The notes under the pieces are model-generated. The model made no database searches. It was not told the origin of the DNA and was given only the letters and a program-made list of their open reading frames with translations. Positions 8,348-16,721 of a stretch of DNA of 64,000 nucleotides are shown here, one piece after another. Numbering within the stretch: position 1 is the stretch's first letter; every line of letters starts with the position of its first letter. The position numbers and the translations under genes were made by a program. The stretch lies in assembly GCF_041365695.1 (NCBI RefSeq), contig NZ_JBGFSJ010000004.1:372001-436000 (forward strand), written 5' to 3'. Source of the DNA: Rhodosalinus sp041365695. Lineage in GTDB: Bacteria > Pseudomonadota > Alphaproteobacteria > Rhodobacterales > Rhodobacteraceae.

Positions 8348-10510
8348 TCAGCTCGCGCGCGGCTCCTGCGAGGAACGGGAGAGGTCGCGAAACCGCTCGA
8401 CCGCGGCCACGTCGCTCTCGGCTTCCAGCGCCGAGGCGATCGAATGCAGATGCTCGGCGTCGCGCAGGTCCACGTCGATCAGCAGGCGATAGAAATCGGG
8501 TTTCCTGTCGACGAATTCGAGATCCGAGATATTGGCCTTCTGCTCTCCGATCAATGTGCAAATACGTCCCAGAACGCCGGCGTCGTTGCCGATGGTGACG
8601 TCGAGCGTCACCGTGTAGACGGGCGGGTGGCTTCCGGCCTGCCAGTGCAGGTCCATCCAGCGCGCGGGCTGGTCCTCGAACTGGGCGAGGACCCCGCAAT
8701 CGATCGCGTGGACCACCACCCCCCGCCCGCGCCAGGTGATGCCCACGATCCGCTCGCCCGGCAACGGCTGGCAGCACGGCGCGCGCTCGAAATTCTGGCC
8801 GGGATCGAGGCCGATCACGGCGCGCGAAGTGTCGATCTGGGCGACGTCCTTCGGCGCGAGATCGGGGTAGACCGCCCGCACCACCTCCTGCGCGGTCAGC
8901 TCGGCCGAGCCCATGCGTGCCAGGATCTCGTGCCGGTCGGGCAGGCGCAGCCGCTTGGCGGCGGTGTCGAGCGCCTTGTCCGTGGCCTTCTTGCCCACGT
9001 TCTCGAAGGCTGCGCGCACCAGTTCGCGGCCGAGGCGCACGAAGCGTTCGCGGTCCTGCTCGCGCAGGGCGCGTCGGATCGCCGACTTGGCCTTGCCGGT
9101 AATCGCGATCTCCAGCCAGGACGGCTGCGGCGTCTGGCCCTCAGCGGTGATGACCTCCACTGACTGACCGTTCTTGATACGCGTCCAGAGCGGCACGCGC
9201 AGCCCGTCGATCTTGGCGCCGACGCAGGAACTGCCGATCCGCGTATGGATCGCGAAGGCGAAGTCGATGGGCGTCGCGCCCCGCGGCAGCTTCACCACGT
9301 CGCCCTTGGGCGTGAAGCAGAACACCTGGTCCGAGTACATCTCGAGCTTCACCGCCTCGAGGAACTCGTGATGGTCTTCCTCGGCGTCAAACTGCTCCGT
9401 CAGTTGCGAGATCCACTTGGCCGGATCGACCGCGAACGGGTTCTCGGCGCGCACCCCGTCCTTGTAGGACCAGTGCGCGGCCACGCCCGTCTCGGCGACG
9501 TCGTGCATGGTCTGCGTGCGGATCTGCACCTCGACGCGCTTGCCGTCGCGCCCGGACACCGTGGTGTGGATGGAGCGGTAGCCGTTCGACTTGGGCTGGC
9601 TGATATAGTCCTTGAACCGGCCCGGCACGGCGCGCCAGCGCTGGTGGATCGCGCCCAGCGCGCGGTAGCAGTCCATCTCGGATCGCGTGATGACCCGGAA
9701 ACCGTAGATATCGGAAAGCCGGGAGAAGGCGAGCTCCTTCTCCTGCATCTTGCGCCAGATCGCGTAGGGCTTCTTGGCACGGCCGAACACCTCGGCCTCG
9801 ATGCCGGCGGCCTTCAGCTCGTAGCGCATGTCGCCCGTGATCCGCTCGATCACGTCGCCCGCTTCCTTCTGAAGCGTGATGAAACGGCGCATGATCGAGG
9901 CGCGCCCCTCGGGGTTGAGCACCCGGAAAGCGAGATCCTCGAGCTCCTCGCGCATCCACTGCATGCCCATGCGCCCGGCGAGGGGCGCGTAGATGTCCAT
10001 CGTCTCGCGCGCCTTCTGCGCCTGCTTGTCGGGGCGCATGGCCTTGATGGTGCGCATGTTGTGCAGGCGATCGGCCAGCTTCACGAGGATCACCCGGAGA
10101 TCCTTGGACATCGCCATGAAGAGCTTGCGGAAATTTTCCGCCTGCCGCGTCTCGGAGGAGCTGAGTTGCAGGTTGGTAAGCTTCGTCACCCCGTCCACGA
10201 GCATCGCCACCTCGTCGCCGAACCGCGTCGCGACCTCGGAGTAGGTGGATTTCGTGTCCTCGATCGTGTCGTGGAGAAGCGCGGTGACGATGGTGGCGTC
10301 GTCGAGCCGCTGCTCGGCGAGGATATGGGCCACCGCCACGGGATGGCTCCAGTAAGGCTCTCCGGAATGGCGGAACTGGCCTTCGTGCATGGCACGACCA
10401 TACTCGAACGCCTGGCCGATCAGGCCCGCGTTGCTGCGGGGGTTGTAGCTCTTGATGCGCGCGGCGAGGTCTTCCGCCCCGCCGATACGCGTTTCGGTCT
10501 CGAGTTCCAG
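8348..10510 (-). CDS. spoT: RelA/SpoT family (p)ppGpp synthetase/hydrolase
   Basis: This is the bifunctional alarmone enzyme of the stringent response. Domain order is HD hydrolase (ALLHDTIEDT, metal His-Asp), the synthetase domain (IYGFRVITRSEMDCYRALG), TGS (VVKLPRGATPIDFAFAIHTRIG), and a C-terminal ACT domain. The first ATG in the frame, at 10390, would cut off about 40 family-like residues (AARIKSYNPRSNAGL then FEYGRAMHEGQF). Between the conserved region and the rpoZ stop no ATG, GTG or TTG exists in frame. The start is therefore placed at CTG (10510-10508), immediately after rpoZ, giving 720 residues. Identity is certain, start uncertain. Confidence 0.93.
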   Translation of the reverse strand: MELETETRIGGAEDLAARIKSYNPRSNAGLIGQAFEYGRAMHEGQFRHSGEPYWSHPVAVAHILAEQRLDDATIVTALLHDTIEDTKSTYSEVATRFGDEVAMLVDGVTKLTNLQLSSSETRQAENFRKLFMAMSKDLRVILVKLADRLHNMRTIKAMRPDKQAQKARETMDIYAPLAGRMGMQWMREELEDLAFRVLNPEGRASIMRRFITLQKEAGDVIERITGDMRYELKAAGIEAEVFGRAKKPYAIWRKMQEKELAFSRLSDIYGFRVITRSEMDCYRALGAIHQRWRAVPGRFKDYISQPKSNGYRSIHTTVSGRDGKRVEVQIRTQTMHDVAETGVAAHWSYKDGVRAENPFAVDPAKWISQLTEQFDAEEDHHEFLEAVKLEMYSDQVFCFTPKGDVVKLPRGATPIDFAFAIHTRIGSSCVGAKIDGLRVPLWTRIKNGQSVEVITAEGQTPQPSWLEIAITGKAKSAIRRALREQDRERFVRLGRELVRAAFENVGKKATDKALDTAAKRLRLPDRHEILARMGSAELTAQEVVRAVYPDLAPKDVAQIDTSRAVIGLDPGQNFERAPCCQPLPGERIVGITWRGRGVVVHAIDCGVLAQFEDQPARWMDLHWQAGSHPPVYTVTLDVTIGNDAGVLGRICTLIGEQKANISDLEFVDRKPDFYRLLIDVDLRDAEHLHSIASALEAESDVAAVERFRDLSRSSQEPRAS

Positions 10511-10512
10511 TG

Positions 10513-10872
10513 TCAGCCCTGTCTCTGTGCCTCGAGAAGCTGGCGCAGAAGCGTCTCGTCGGGCATTTCATCCTCTGCCGGCTTGTCGGCTTCCGAGCCG
10601 CCGCCCATCAGAAGCGACATGGAATCCTCTTCGGGCTCGTCCACCTCGATCTGGGTCTGGTTCGACTCGATCAGCCGCTCGCGCAGCGCGTCTGCGGATT
10701 GGGTTTCGTCGGCGATCTCGCGCAACGCCACCACCGGGTTCTTGTCGTTGTCGCGTTCGACGCTGAGTGGCGCGCCGGCCGAGATCTCGCGGGCGCGATG
10801 CGCGGCGAGCATGACAAGTTCGAACCGATTGGGAACCTTGTCGACGCAGTCTTCGACGGTCACGCGGGCCAT
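10513..10872 (-). CDS. rpoZ: RNA polymerase omega subunit
   Basis: Omega (119 residues) stabilises the beta' subunit of RNA polymerase. The conserved core MARVTVEDCVDKVPNRFELVM (residues 1-21) and the AAHRAREI helix are present, followed by an acidic tail typical of alphaproteobacteria. The ATG at 10872 has a GGAG ribosome site eight bases upstream; a GTG two codons earlier is less well placed. The rpoZ-spoT order is conserved across proteobacteria and links polymerase with its ppGpp source. Confidence 0.95.
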   Translation of the reverse strand: MARVTVEDCVDKVPNRFELVMLAAHRAREISAGAPLSVERDNDKNPVVALREIADETQSADALRERLIESNQTQIEVDEPEEDSMSLLMGGGSEADKPAEDEMPDETLLRQLLEAQRQG

Positions 10873-10947
10873 GGGCACTCCAATTCATCAGGTGCGGGAG
10901 CAAAGCCGAATGTCTAGCGCCCACGCAGGAAAAACGCAAGCGGCGAA

Positions 10948-11472
10948 TCAGAGCGGCACGACCTCGCCGCGCAGGTCGTCCGGCAAGGCGCGGCAAAGCT
11001 GCGCCACGTCCGCGCCGAGCACCGGATGCACCCAGCCCGGCGCCACCTCGGCGAGCGGCACCAGCACGAAGGCGCGCTCATGCATCCTGGGATGTGGAAG
11101 AATCAGTTCCCCCGGCGCCTCCTCGGACTGTGCCACGGGCGGCAGGGCGCGCCAGGCCTCGAACGTGGCGCGGTCGGGCAGGACCGCGTCGCCCAGCGCG
11201 AGAAGATCGAGGTCCAGCGTCCTCCGCCCCCACCGCCGGACGCGCTCGCGCCCGTGCGCGCGCTCCACCGCGTGCAGCAGATCCAGCAGCCCGCGCGGCG
11301 GGCCGTCCCATTCCAGAACCGCGGCGGCGTTGACGTAATCGGGCCCCGCGCCCGCGGGAAAGCACGGCGTCCGGTAGAAGCGGCTGACCGCGCGCACCGG
11401 GGCCCCGCCCGCGGCAAGGTCGGACAGCGCCGCTTCCAGCGTCTCGCGCAGCGTGCGCCCCGGGCGCGGCAC
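10948..11472 (-). CDS. folK: 2-amino-4-hydroxy-6-hydroxymethyldihydropteridine diphosphokinase
   Basis: HPPK transfers pyrophosphate from ATP to the pterin in folate synthesis. The block GRRTLDLDLLAL and the PHPRMHERAFVLVPL signature are clear. The annotated GTG (11472) gives 174 residues but removes the first beta strand. The same frame upstream continues ALIALGANVPRPG, the expected N-terminus, and stays open to 11553 without any ATG, GTG or TTG. Real initiation may be at ATC (11505) or CTG (11493), or the sequence carries an error. It faces away from the NYN gene. Confidence 0.85.
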   Translation of the reverse strand: MPRPGRTLRETLEAALSDLAAGGAPVRAVSRFYRTPCFPAGAGPDYVNAAAVLEWDGPPRGLLDLLHAVERAHGRERVRRWGRRTLDLDLLALGDAVLPDRATFEAWRALPPVAQSEEAPGELILPHPRMHERAFVLVPLAEVAPGWVHPVLGADVAQLCRALPDDLRGEVVPL

Positions 11473-11532
11473 GTTCGCGCCGAGCGCGATCAGCGCGGTC
11501 CCGATGCCGCCACGCGCGCTGCTCCGGGTCTC

Positions 11533-11560
11533 TTGAGGTTCGGGGCCGATAAGCTATCCT
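11533..11560 (+). promoter_or_regulatory. candidate sigma70-type promoter for the NYN gene
   Basis: TTGAGG (11533-11538) and TATCCT (11555-11560) are separated by 16 bases and point at the NYN gene 84 bases downstream. It lies inside the upstream extension of the folK frame. The match is moderate and unproven. Confidence 0.38.
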
Positions 11561-11643
11561 CGTGAATTATTGCTGGAACGACGTTTTCCCCGGCAGCGCC
11601 GTCGCACGCGCGCCACCGGCCACGACAATTGGAAGGATCCCGG

Positions 11644-12216
11644 ATGTTTTACAAGGACGAACGGCTTGCGCTGTTCATCGACGGCTCGAACCTCTACGCG
11701 GCCACGCGGGCGCTCGGCTTCGACATCGATTTCAAGCTTCTGCGGCACGAGTTCATGCGCCGGGGCAAGCTTCTGCGCGCGTTCTATTACACCGCGATCC
11801 TGGACACCGAGGAGTATTCGCCGGTCCGCCCGCTGGTCGACTGGCTGCAATACAACGGCTTCACCATGGTCACGAAGCCGGCGAAGGAGTTCACGGACGC
11901 GCAGGGCCGCCGCAAGGTGAAGGGGAACATGGACATCGAGCTGGCCGTCGACGCGATGGAACTCGCCCCCCGGATCGATCACATCGTGATCTTCTCCGGC
12001 GACGGCGATTTCCGCCCGCTCGTCGAAAGCCTTCAGCGGCAAGGCGTCCGGGTGTCGGTCGTCTCCACCCTGCGCAGCCAGCCCCCCATGGTCGCGGACG
12101 AGCTGCGGCGGCAGGCCGACAACTTCATCGAGCTCGAGGATCTCAAGGACGTGATCGGCCGCCCGCCGCGCGAGCAGCCGGCAGACCGCGACATCCGCGT
12201 GGCGACCGGGGACTGA
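11644..12216 (+). CDS. NYN domain (LabA/PIN-like) protein
   Basis: This 190-residue protein is an NYN/PIN-fold protein of the LabA/DUF88 group, a family of putative metal-dependent ribonucleases. Acidic active-site candidates are D13 in FIDGSNLY, D97 and D103 in GNMDIELAVDAM, and the SGDGDF motif at 118-123. The start MFYKDERL follows an AAGGA ribosome site at eight bases. The tail (170-190) is charged and probably disordered. The folK-rpoZ-spoT neighbourhood with a divergent NYN gene recurs in alphaproteobacteria. RNase activity is inferred from the fold only. Confidence 0.87.
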   Translation: MFYKDERLALFIDGSNLYAATRALGFDIDFKLLRHEFMRRGKLLRAFYYTAILDTEEYSPVRPLVDWLQYNGFTMVTKPAKEFTDAQGRRKVKGNMDIELAVDAMELAPRIDHIVIFSGDGDFRPLVESLQRQGVRVSVVSTLRSQPPMVADELRRQADNFIELEDLKDVIGRPPREQPADRDIRVATGD

Positions 12217-12238
12217 ACGCACCCCGCCCGATCGCGCC

Positions 12239-12679
12239 ATGTGGGCCGAGATCTCAGCGCTCGCCAGCCTTTTCGTCGTCGCCTTCGGGGCGGCGACCAT
12301 CCTTCCGTTCCAGTCCGAGATCCTGTTCGTGGGCCTGCAGGCGGGAGGCGTCTCGCCGCCCTGGCTGCTCGTGGTGGTCGCCTCGCTGGGCAACACGCTC
12401 GGCGCCGTCGTCAATTACGTGATGGGCATCTGGATCGAGCATTTCCGGCACCGTCGCTGGTTCCCGGTCCGCGAGGCCGACCTGGACCGCGCCCAGCGCT
12501 GGTACGCCCGCTGGGGCGTGTGGACTCTGCTTCTGAGCTGGGCGCCCTTCGGCGACGCCTTCACCGTGGTGGCGGGGATCATGCGCACGCCGCCCTGGCT
12601 GTTCCTCGTCCTCGTCACCGCCGCCAAGACCGGCCGTTACGCCGCGCTGGCCTGGGCCACGGGCGCGGTCAGTCCCTGA
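12239..12679 (+). CDS. YqaA family membrane protein (SNARE-associated/DedA-like)
   Basis: This 146-residue protein matches the YqaA branch of the DedA/VTT superfamily. The diagnostic parts are ILPFQSEILFVGL, ASLGNTLGAVVNY, the RW-rich central stretch around residue 85, LLLSWAPFGDAFTVVAG and the AAKTGRY end. About four membrane segments are expected. Members are implicated in lipid scrambling or membrane homeostasis, but this one is untested. It follows the NYN gene by 22 bases and its 3' end overlaps the opposing cytochrome c gene by 11 bases. Confidence 0.87.
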   Translation: MWAEISALASLFVVAFGAATILPFQSEILFVGLQAGGVSPPWLLVVVASLGNTLGAVVNYVMGIWIEHFRHRRWFPVREADLDRAQRWYARWGVWTLLLSWAPFGDAFTVVAGIMRTPPWLFLVLVTAAKTGRYAALAWATGAVSP

Positions 12680-13109
12680 AGATGGCGGCGCGGCGGTTCA
12701 CGTCGTTGTGGATCTCGACGATCTCTTCGGGCCACGTGCTCTTTATGAAGGCAAGGACGTCCAGGATCTCGTCCTTCGTCAGCACCTCGCCGAAGCCGAT
12801 CATGCCGGAGCGATAGTCGCCGCCGACGACCGCCTCCGTCCCGCGCGTGACGATATCCACCAGAAGCGCGTCGGCATGATGCCAGGTGTGGCCCGAGGCG
12901 TCATGCGGGGGCGCGGGCATCAGGCCGTCGGCGCCCGGCGCGCGCCAGTCGGGCGCGCCCTCCAGCGCCGCGCCGTGGCAGGCCGCGCAATGGGTTCCGT
13001 AGATCTCCTCTCCGTTCGCGACCCGCGACGGTTCCTCGTAGGGAAGCATCCCTTCCGCGAGGGCCGGTCCCGCAAGAAGCAGCGCGGCCATGAGGGCGAT
13101 GGGCATCAT
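12669..13109 (-). CDS. periplasmic class I cytochrome c
   Basis: This 146-residue protein has a signal peptide (cleavage probably after ALA near residue 18), one haem-binding CAACH at 41-45, and a likely axial methionine M103 in RSGMIGFGE. The heme is covalently attached in the periplasm by the Ccm system. Its electron partner cannot be told from neighbours. Two adjacent ATGs (13109 and 13106) are both possible, with GGAGA upstream. The gene runs convergent with yqaA and divergent from ispH. Confidence 0.87.
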   Translation of the reverse strand: MMPIALMAALLLAGPALAEGMLPYEEPSRVANGEEIYGTHCAACHGAALEGAPDWRAPGADGLMPAPPHDASGHTWHHADALLVDIVTRGTEAVVGGDYRSGMIGFGEVLTKDEILDVLAFIKSTWPEEIVEIHNDVNRRAAIFRD

Positions 13110-13254
13110 TCGGGGGTCTCCGTCCGGATATGCGCACACCAGTTCCGGATGCCGTCGCCCTGCAAGGCTGTCAATTCACGAACGCGCGGGGTGCCGGTCT
13201 CTGGACGCGCTGCCCGCTGGAGTCTAGGTCTTGAGCATGATCCCGGAGGCCGCG

Positions 13255-14205
13255 ATGACCAAACCCGCCCTCACCCTCTACCTCGCCGCGCCGCGCGGCT
13301 TCTGCGCGGGCGTGGACCGTGCGATCCAGATCGTGGAACTGGCGCTCGAGAGATGGGGCGCGCCCGTCTACGTCCGCCATGAGATCGTCCACAACCGGTT
13401 CGTCGTCGACGGGTTGCGCGCCAAGGGCGCGGTCTTCGTGGAAGAGCTCGACGAGTGCCCCGACGACCGGCCGGTGATCTTTTCCGCCCACGGGGTTCCG
13501 AAAGCCGTGCCGGCGGAGGCCGCGCGGCGCGAGATGCTTTTCGTGGACGCGACCTGCCCGCTGGTCTCGAAGGTGCACATCGAGGCCGAGCGGCATCACG
13601 AGAACGGTCTTCAGATGATCATGATCGGCCACGCCGGCCACCCCGAGACGGTGGGCACCATGGGCCAGCTTCCCGAAGGCGAGGTCCTCCTCGTCGAGAC
13701 GGTGGAGGACGTGGCGCGGGTCGAAGTCCGCGACCCCGAGAGGCTTGCCTTCGTCACCCAGACGACCCTTTCGGTGGACGACACGGCGGGCATCGTGGCC
13801 GCGCTGAAGGCCCGCTTCCCCGCCATCTTGGGCCCCCACAAGGAGGACATCTGCTACGCCACCACCAACCGGCAGGAGGCGGTGAAGGCGATGGCCCCGC
13901 GCGCCGACGCGATGCTCGTGGTGGGCGCGCCCAACTCGTCGAACTCGCAGCGCCTGGTCGAGGTCGGACGCAACGCGGGCTGCCCCTACGCCCAGCTCGT
14001 ACAGCGCGCGCGCGACATCGACTGGCGCGCGCTCGACGGTATCTCCAGCATCGGCGTCACCGCCGGCGCCTCGGCTCCCGAGGAGCTGGTGGAAGAAGTC
14101 ATCGACGCTTTCCGCGACCGGTACGACGTGACGGTGGAGCAGGTCGAGACGGCGCAGGAGAACGTCAATTTCAAGGTGCCGCGCGTGCTGAGGGAACCGG
14201 CCTGA
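13255..14205 (+). CDS. ispH: 4-hydroxy-3-methylbut-2-enyl diphosphate reductase
   Basis: IspH (316 residues) is the last enzyme of the MEP isoprenoid pathway, making IPP and DMAPP with an iron-sulfur cluster. The three cluster cysteines are C17 (RGFCAGV), C101 (DATCPLV) and C200 (EDICYAT). Histidines of the active site appear in HEIVHN, SAHGVP and GHAGHPE, and SSNSQRL closes the site. The start MTKPALTLY is preceded by GGAGG; an ATG eight codons upstream is less likely. Complete and typical. Confidence 0.97.
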   Translation: MTKPALTLYLAAPRGFCAGVDRAIQIVELALERWGAPVYVRHEIVHNRFVVDGLRAKGAVFVEELDECPDDRPVIFSAHGVPKAVPAEAARREMLFVDATCPLVSKVHIEAERHHENGLQMIMIGHAGHPETVGTMGQLPEGEVLLVETVEDVARVEVRDPERLAFVTQTTLSVDDTAGIVAALKARFPAILGPHKEDICYATTNRQEAVKAMAPRADAMLVVGAPNSSNSQRLVEVGRNAGCPYAQLVQRARDIDWRALDGISSIGVTAGASAPEELVEEVIDAFRDRYDVTVEQVETAQENVNFKVPRVLREPA

Positions 14206-14462
14206 TGCAGGAGCATTTCGGCGCCAGGGCGCAGCGGGCGCTGCTGCACCGGGGCCGTACCCTCTTCGACATCGCCGCAGAAGATCGCCGCCGGCGCGAC
14301 GGCCGACGTTTGGCGGGGCACGCATCTTTCGCCGACACCCCGATCCGCGGGCGCGCTCCGGTGGCGCGTCTCCGGCGCGATGCCCTTGGCCGGAGCGCCC
14401 TTGGCGCATCCGCCCCCGCCGCCGGGCGGATGCAGGACAAGGTGGCGGGCACGGCGCGATGA
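14205..14462 (+). CDS. possible small ORF between ispH and DUF3429, doubtful
   Basis: An 85-codon ORF starts MQEHFGARAQ, sharing a base with the ispH stop (TGATG), and ends overlapping the next start (ATGA). The coupling at both ends is suggestive. However, the product is Arg/Ala-rich without family features, and a strong hairpin lies inside its 3' third. It may simply be an untranslated spacer of about 250 bases. I recognise nothing in it. Confidence 0.22.
   Translation: MQEHFGARAQRALLHRGRTLFDIAAEDRRRRDGRRLAGHASFADTPIRGRAPVARLRRDALGRSALGASAPAAGRMQDKVAGTAR
14406..14433 (+). terminator. hairpin, candidate terminator or attenuator after ispH
   Basis: A perfect 10-bp stem (GCATCCGCCC / GGGCGGATGC) with an 8-base loop lies 200 bases after the ispH stop and 26 bases before DUF3429. 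No T-run follows, so it would act as a weak or factor-assisted terminator, or as an mRNA stabiliser. Confidence 0.38.
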
Positions 14463-14911
14463 CCCGGATTCCCACAGCTGCCCTTACCCTCGGCCTCGCG
14501 GGGCTGATCCCCTTCGTCTGGGGCGCGCTCACCATGCTCGACCCCGCGCTTCAGGCCTGGGGCGTTGAAGCCCTGGGCCCCCGCTTCGTCGGGCCCTACG
14601 TGCTGCTGTTCTACGGCGCGATCATCCTGTCCTTCATGTCCGGGGTGCTCTGGGGCTTCGCCACGAAGGCCGACGGCGCGGTGGCGGCGACCGGCTACGC
14701 GCTCTCGGTCATCCCTGCGCTCTGGGCCTTTTTCATGACGGGGGGCGGTCCGACCCATGCGGGCATCAGCCTGATCGCGGGGTTCGTCGGCCTTCTCGGC
14801 CTCGACTGGCTTTTCGCCCGGCAGGGCCTCGCCCCGGGCTGGTGGATGCCGCTGCGCCTGCTCCTGACGGCGATCGTCGTGATCTGCCTGGCCGTGGGGG
14901 TGTTCGCGTGA
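14459..14911 (+). CDS. DUF3429 family integral membrane protein
   Basis: This 150-residue protein matches DUF3429, short hydrophobic proteins of alphaproteobacteria. Four or five membrane segments are expected, at about 8-28, 45-66, 78-95, 103-120 and 128-148. A conserved-looking LFYGAIILSFMSGVLWG stretch marks the family. Its stop overlaps the GTG of the methyltransferase (GTGA), so the two are coupled. Function unknown. Confidence 0.83.
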   Translation: MTRIPTAALTLGLAGLIPFVWGALTMLDPALQAWGVEALGPRFVGPYVLLFYGAIILSFMSGVLWGFATKADGAVAATGYALSVIPALWAFFMTGGGPTHAGISLIAGFVGLLGLDWLFARQGLAPGWWMPLRLLLTAIVVICLAVGVFA

Positions 14912-15519
14912 CCTCCGACCGGGAGACCGTGTCCGTCTATGACGCCGAAGCCGGCCGTTACGCGAAGGTGACGGCCGGGCTGCGCGACGATCCGGATCTG
15001 CTGGCCTTCATCGCGGCTCTGCCCAGGGGCGGCCGCGTGCTCGATCTCGGCTGCGGGCCGGGGATCGCGGCGGCGGCGATGGCCGAGGCCGGCCTTGCCG
15101 TGGATGCGACCGACGCCTCCGCCGAGATGGTGCGCCTTGCCGCCGCGCAGCCCGGCGTCACCGCCTGGCAGGCAAGCTTCGAGGAGATCGGCGGCACAGC
15201 GACGTATGACGGGATCTGGGCCAATTTCAGCCTGCTGCATGCCCCGCGGGAGGCCATGCCCCGCCATCTCGCCGCGATCCGCCGCGCGCTGAAGCCACGC
15301 GGCCGCTTCCATATCGGGGGCAAGACGGGCACCGGCGCCACCCGCGACCGGCTGGGGCGGCTTTACACCTACTACACCGAAGCCGAACTCGAGACACTAC
15401 TGGCCGAGGCCGGCTTCGAGATCGTCGCCCGCCGGCGCGGCCGCGACAAGGGGCTGGACGGCGCGATGGCCGACTGGGTGACCTTCGCGGCCCTTGTGGC
15501 CCCCGCCCGGCGCGGCTAA
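14908..15519 (+). CDS. class I SAM-dependent methyltransferase
   Basis: This 203-residue protein has a Rossmann methyltransferase core: motif I VLDLGCGPG (44-52), motif II ATDASAEMV and a post-I LKPRGRFHIGGK turn. The GTG start overlaps the DUF3429 stop as GTGA. The C-terminal YTYYTEAELETLLAEAGFE is typical of methyltransferase family 11/25. Nothing identifies the substrate. It ends ten bases before rnhA on the same strand. Confidence 0.88.
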   Translation: MTSDRETVSVYDAEAGRYAKVTAGLRDDPDLLAFIAALPRGGRVLDLGCGPGIAAAAMAEAGLAVDATDASAEMVRLAAAQPGVTAWQASFEEIGGTATYDGIWANFSLLHAPREAMPRHLAAIRRALKPRGRFHIGGKTGTGATRDRLGRLYTYYTEAELETLLAEAGFEIVARRRGRDKGLDGAMADWVTFAALVAPARRG

Positions 15520-15529
15520 GCCGCCCCGC

Positions 15530-15985
15530 ATGGCCAAGCTCTACGCCTTCACCGACGGCGCCTGTTCGGGCAATCCGGGCCCCGGCGGTTGGGGCGCGCT
15601 CCTGCAGGCCGTCGAGGGCGAGTCGGTCCTGAAGGAACGCGAGCTCAAGGGCGGCGAGCCCGCCACCACCAACAACCGCATGGAACTGATGGCCGCCATC
15701 GCGGCGCTGGAGGCGCTGGGCCGCGCCTCCGCGATCACGGTCGTCACCGACAGCGCCTATGTGAAGAACGGGGTGACCGGCTGGATCCACGGCTGGAAAC
15801 GCAACGGCTGGAAGACCGCGTCGAAGAAGCCGGTGAAGAACGCCGAGCTCTGGCAAAGGCTCGACGCCGCGCAGGCGCGCCACGACGTGACGTGGGAATG
15901 GGTGAAGGGCCATGCCGGCCACCCCGAGAACGAGCGCGCCGACCAGCTCGCCCGCGAGGGCATGGCGCCCTTCAAGACGGGCTGA
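15530..15985 (+). CDS. rnhA: ribonuclease HI
   Basis: RNase HI (151 residues) degrades the RNA strand of RNA-DNA hybrids. Catalytic residues are D9 (FTDGACSGNPGPGG), E52 (RMELMA), D74 (VTDSAYV), H128 (GHAGH) and D138. The basic handle WKRNGWKTASKKPVKN is present. The start MAKLYAFTDG gives the standard length. A promoter-like CTGACA that seems to serve rpe overlaps its stop codon. Confidence 0.97.
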   Translation: MAKLYAFTDGACSGNPGPGGWGALLQAVEGESVLKERELKGGEPATTNNRMELMAAIAALEALGRASAITVVTDSAYVKNGVTGWIHGWKRNGWKTASKKPVKNAELWQRLDAAQARHDVTWEWVKGHAGHPENERADQLAREGMAPFKTG

Positions 15986-16010
15986 CAGCGGGCACGCCCG
16001 GCCCTATATC
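15982..16010 (+). promoter_or_regulatory. candidate promoter for rpe
   Basis: CTGACA (15982-15987) and TATATC (16005-16010) are separated by exactly 17 bases. The -35 box includes the rnhA stop. A short leader with AAAGGAG (16023-16029) leads to the rpe ATG. This is one of the best sigma70-like matches in the window. Confidence 0.5.
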
Positions 16011-16035
16011 GGCGCCAGCCGCAAAGGAGTGTCCC

Positions 16036-16719
16036 ATGCCCGCCGTGAAGATCGCCCCCTCCATCCTCGCCGCCGATTTCGCCGATTTCGGCGCGGAGTG
16101 CCGCGCCGTCGAGGCGCAGGGCGCAGACTGGGTCCATGTGGACGTGATGGACGGCCATTTCGTGCCGAACATCACCTTCGGCCCGGCCATGTGCAAGGCG
16201 CTGCGCCCGCACATCTCCACCGTGATGGACGTGCACCTGATGATCGCGCCGGTCGATCCGCTGATCGGCGCCTTCGCCGAGGCGGGCGCGGACATCCTGA
16301 CCGCCCACGTCGAGGCGGGACCGCACCTGCACCGCACGTTGCAGGCGATCCGGGCGGCGGGCGTGAAGCCGGGCGTCGCGCTCAATCCCGGCACGCCGGC
16401 CGAGGCCGTGGCGGAAGTGCTCGACCTGGTGGAGCTCGTTTGCGTGATGACGGTGAACCCGGGCTTCGGCGGGCAGAGCTTCATCGAAAGCCAGCTTCCC
16501 AAGATCGCGGCGCTCCGGCGGATGATCGGCGATCGCCCCATCCACCTCGAGGTGGACGGAGGCGTGGACGCGGCGACCGCGCCCCGCGTCGCGGAGGCCG
16601 GCGCCGACGTGCTCGTGGCGGGCTCGGCGGTTTTCAAGGGCGGCTCGGCGCAAGACCCCGCACCTTACGGAGAACACATCCGCGCCATTCGCGCGGCGGC
16701 CGAGTGCGTCTGGGCCTGA
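16036..16719 (+). CDS. rpe: ribulose-phosphate 3-epimerase
   Basis: Rpe (227 residues) interconverts ribulose 5-phosphate and xylulose 5-phosphate. The TIM-barrel signatures are IAPSILAADF (residues 6-15), HVDVMDGHFVPN (34-45) with metal-binding H34 and D36, DVHLM, the VNPGFGGQSF phosphate loop and LEVDGGV with a catalytic Asp. The AAAGGAG site fixes the start. In Rhodobacterales rpe may serve both the pentose phosphate and Calvin cycles; no cbb genes are nearby. Confidence 0.97.
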   Translation: MPAVKIAPSILAADFADFGAECRAVEAQGADWVHVDVMDGHFVPNITFGPAMCKALRPHISTVMDVHLMIAPVDPLIGAFAEAGADILTAHVEAGPHLHRTLQAIRAAGVKPGVALNPGTPAEAVAEVLDLVELVCVMTVNPGFGGQSFIESQLPKIAALRRMIGDRPIHLEVDGGVDAATAPRVAEAGADVLVAGSAVFKGGSAQDPAPYGEHIRAIRAAAECVWA

Positions 16720-16721
16720 AG

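Noticed and set aside
10130..10150. GCGGAAATTTTCCGC-like palindrome as a third copy of the AT-cored repeat
   Set aside because: It lies inside the spoT coding sequence, encodes conserved residues, and lacks the GAATTTTCG core.
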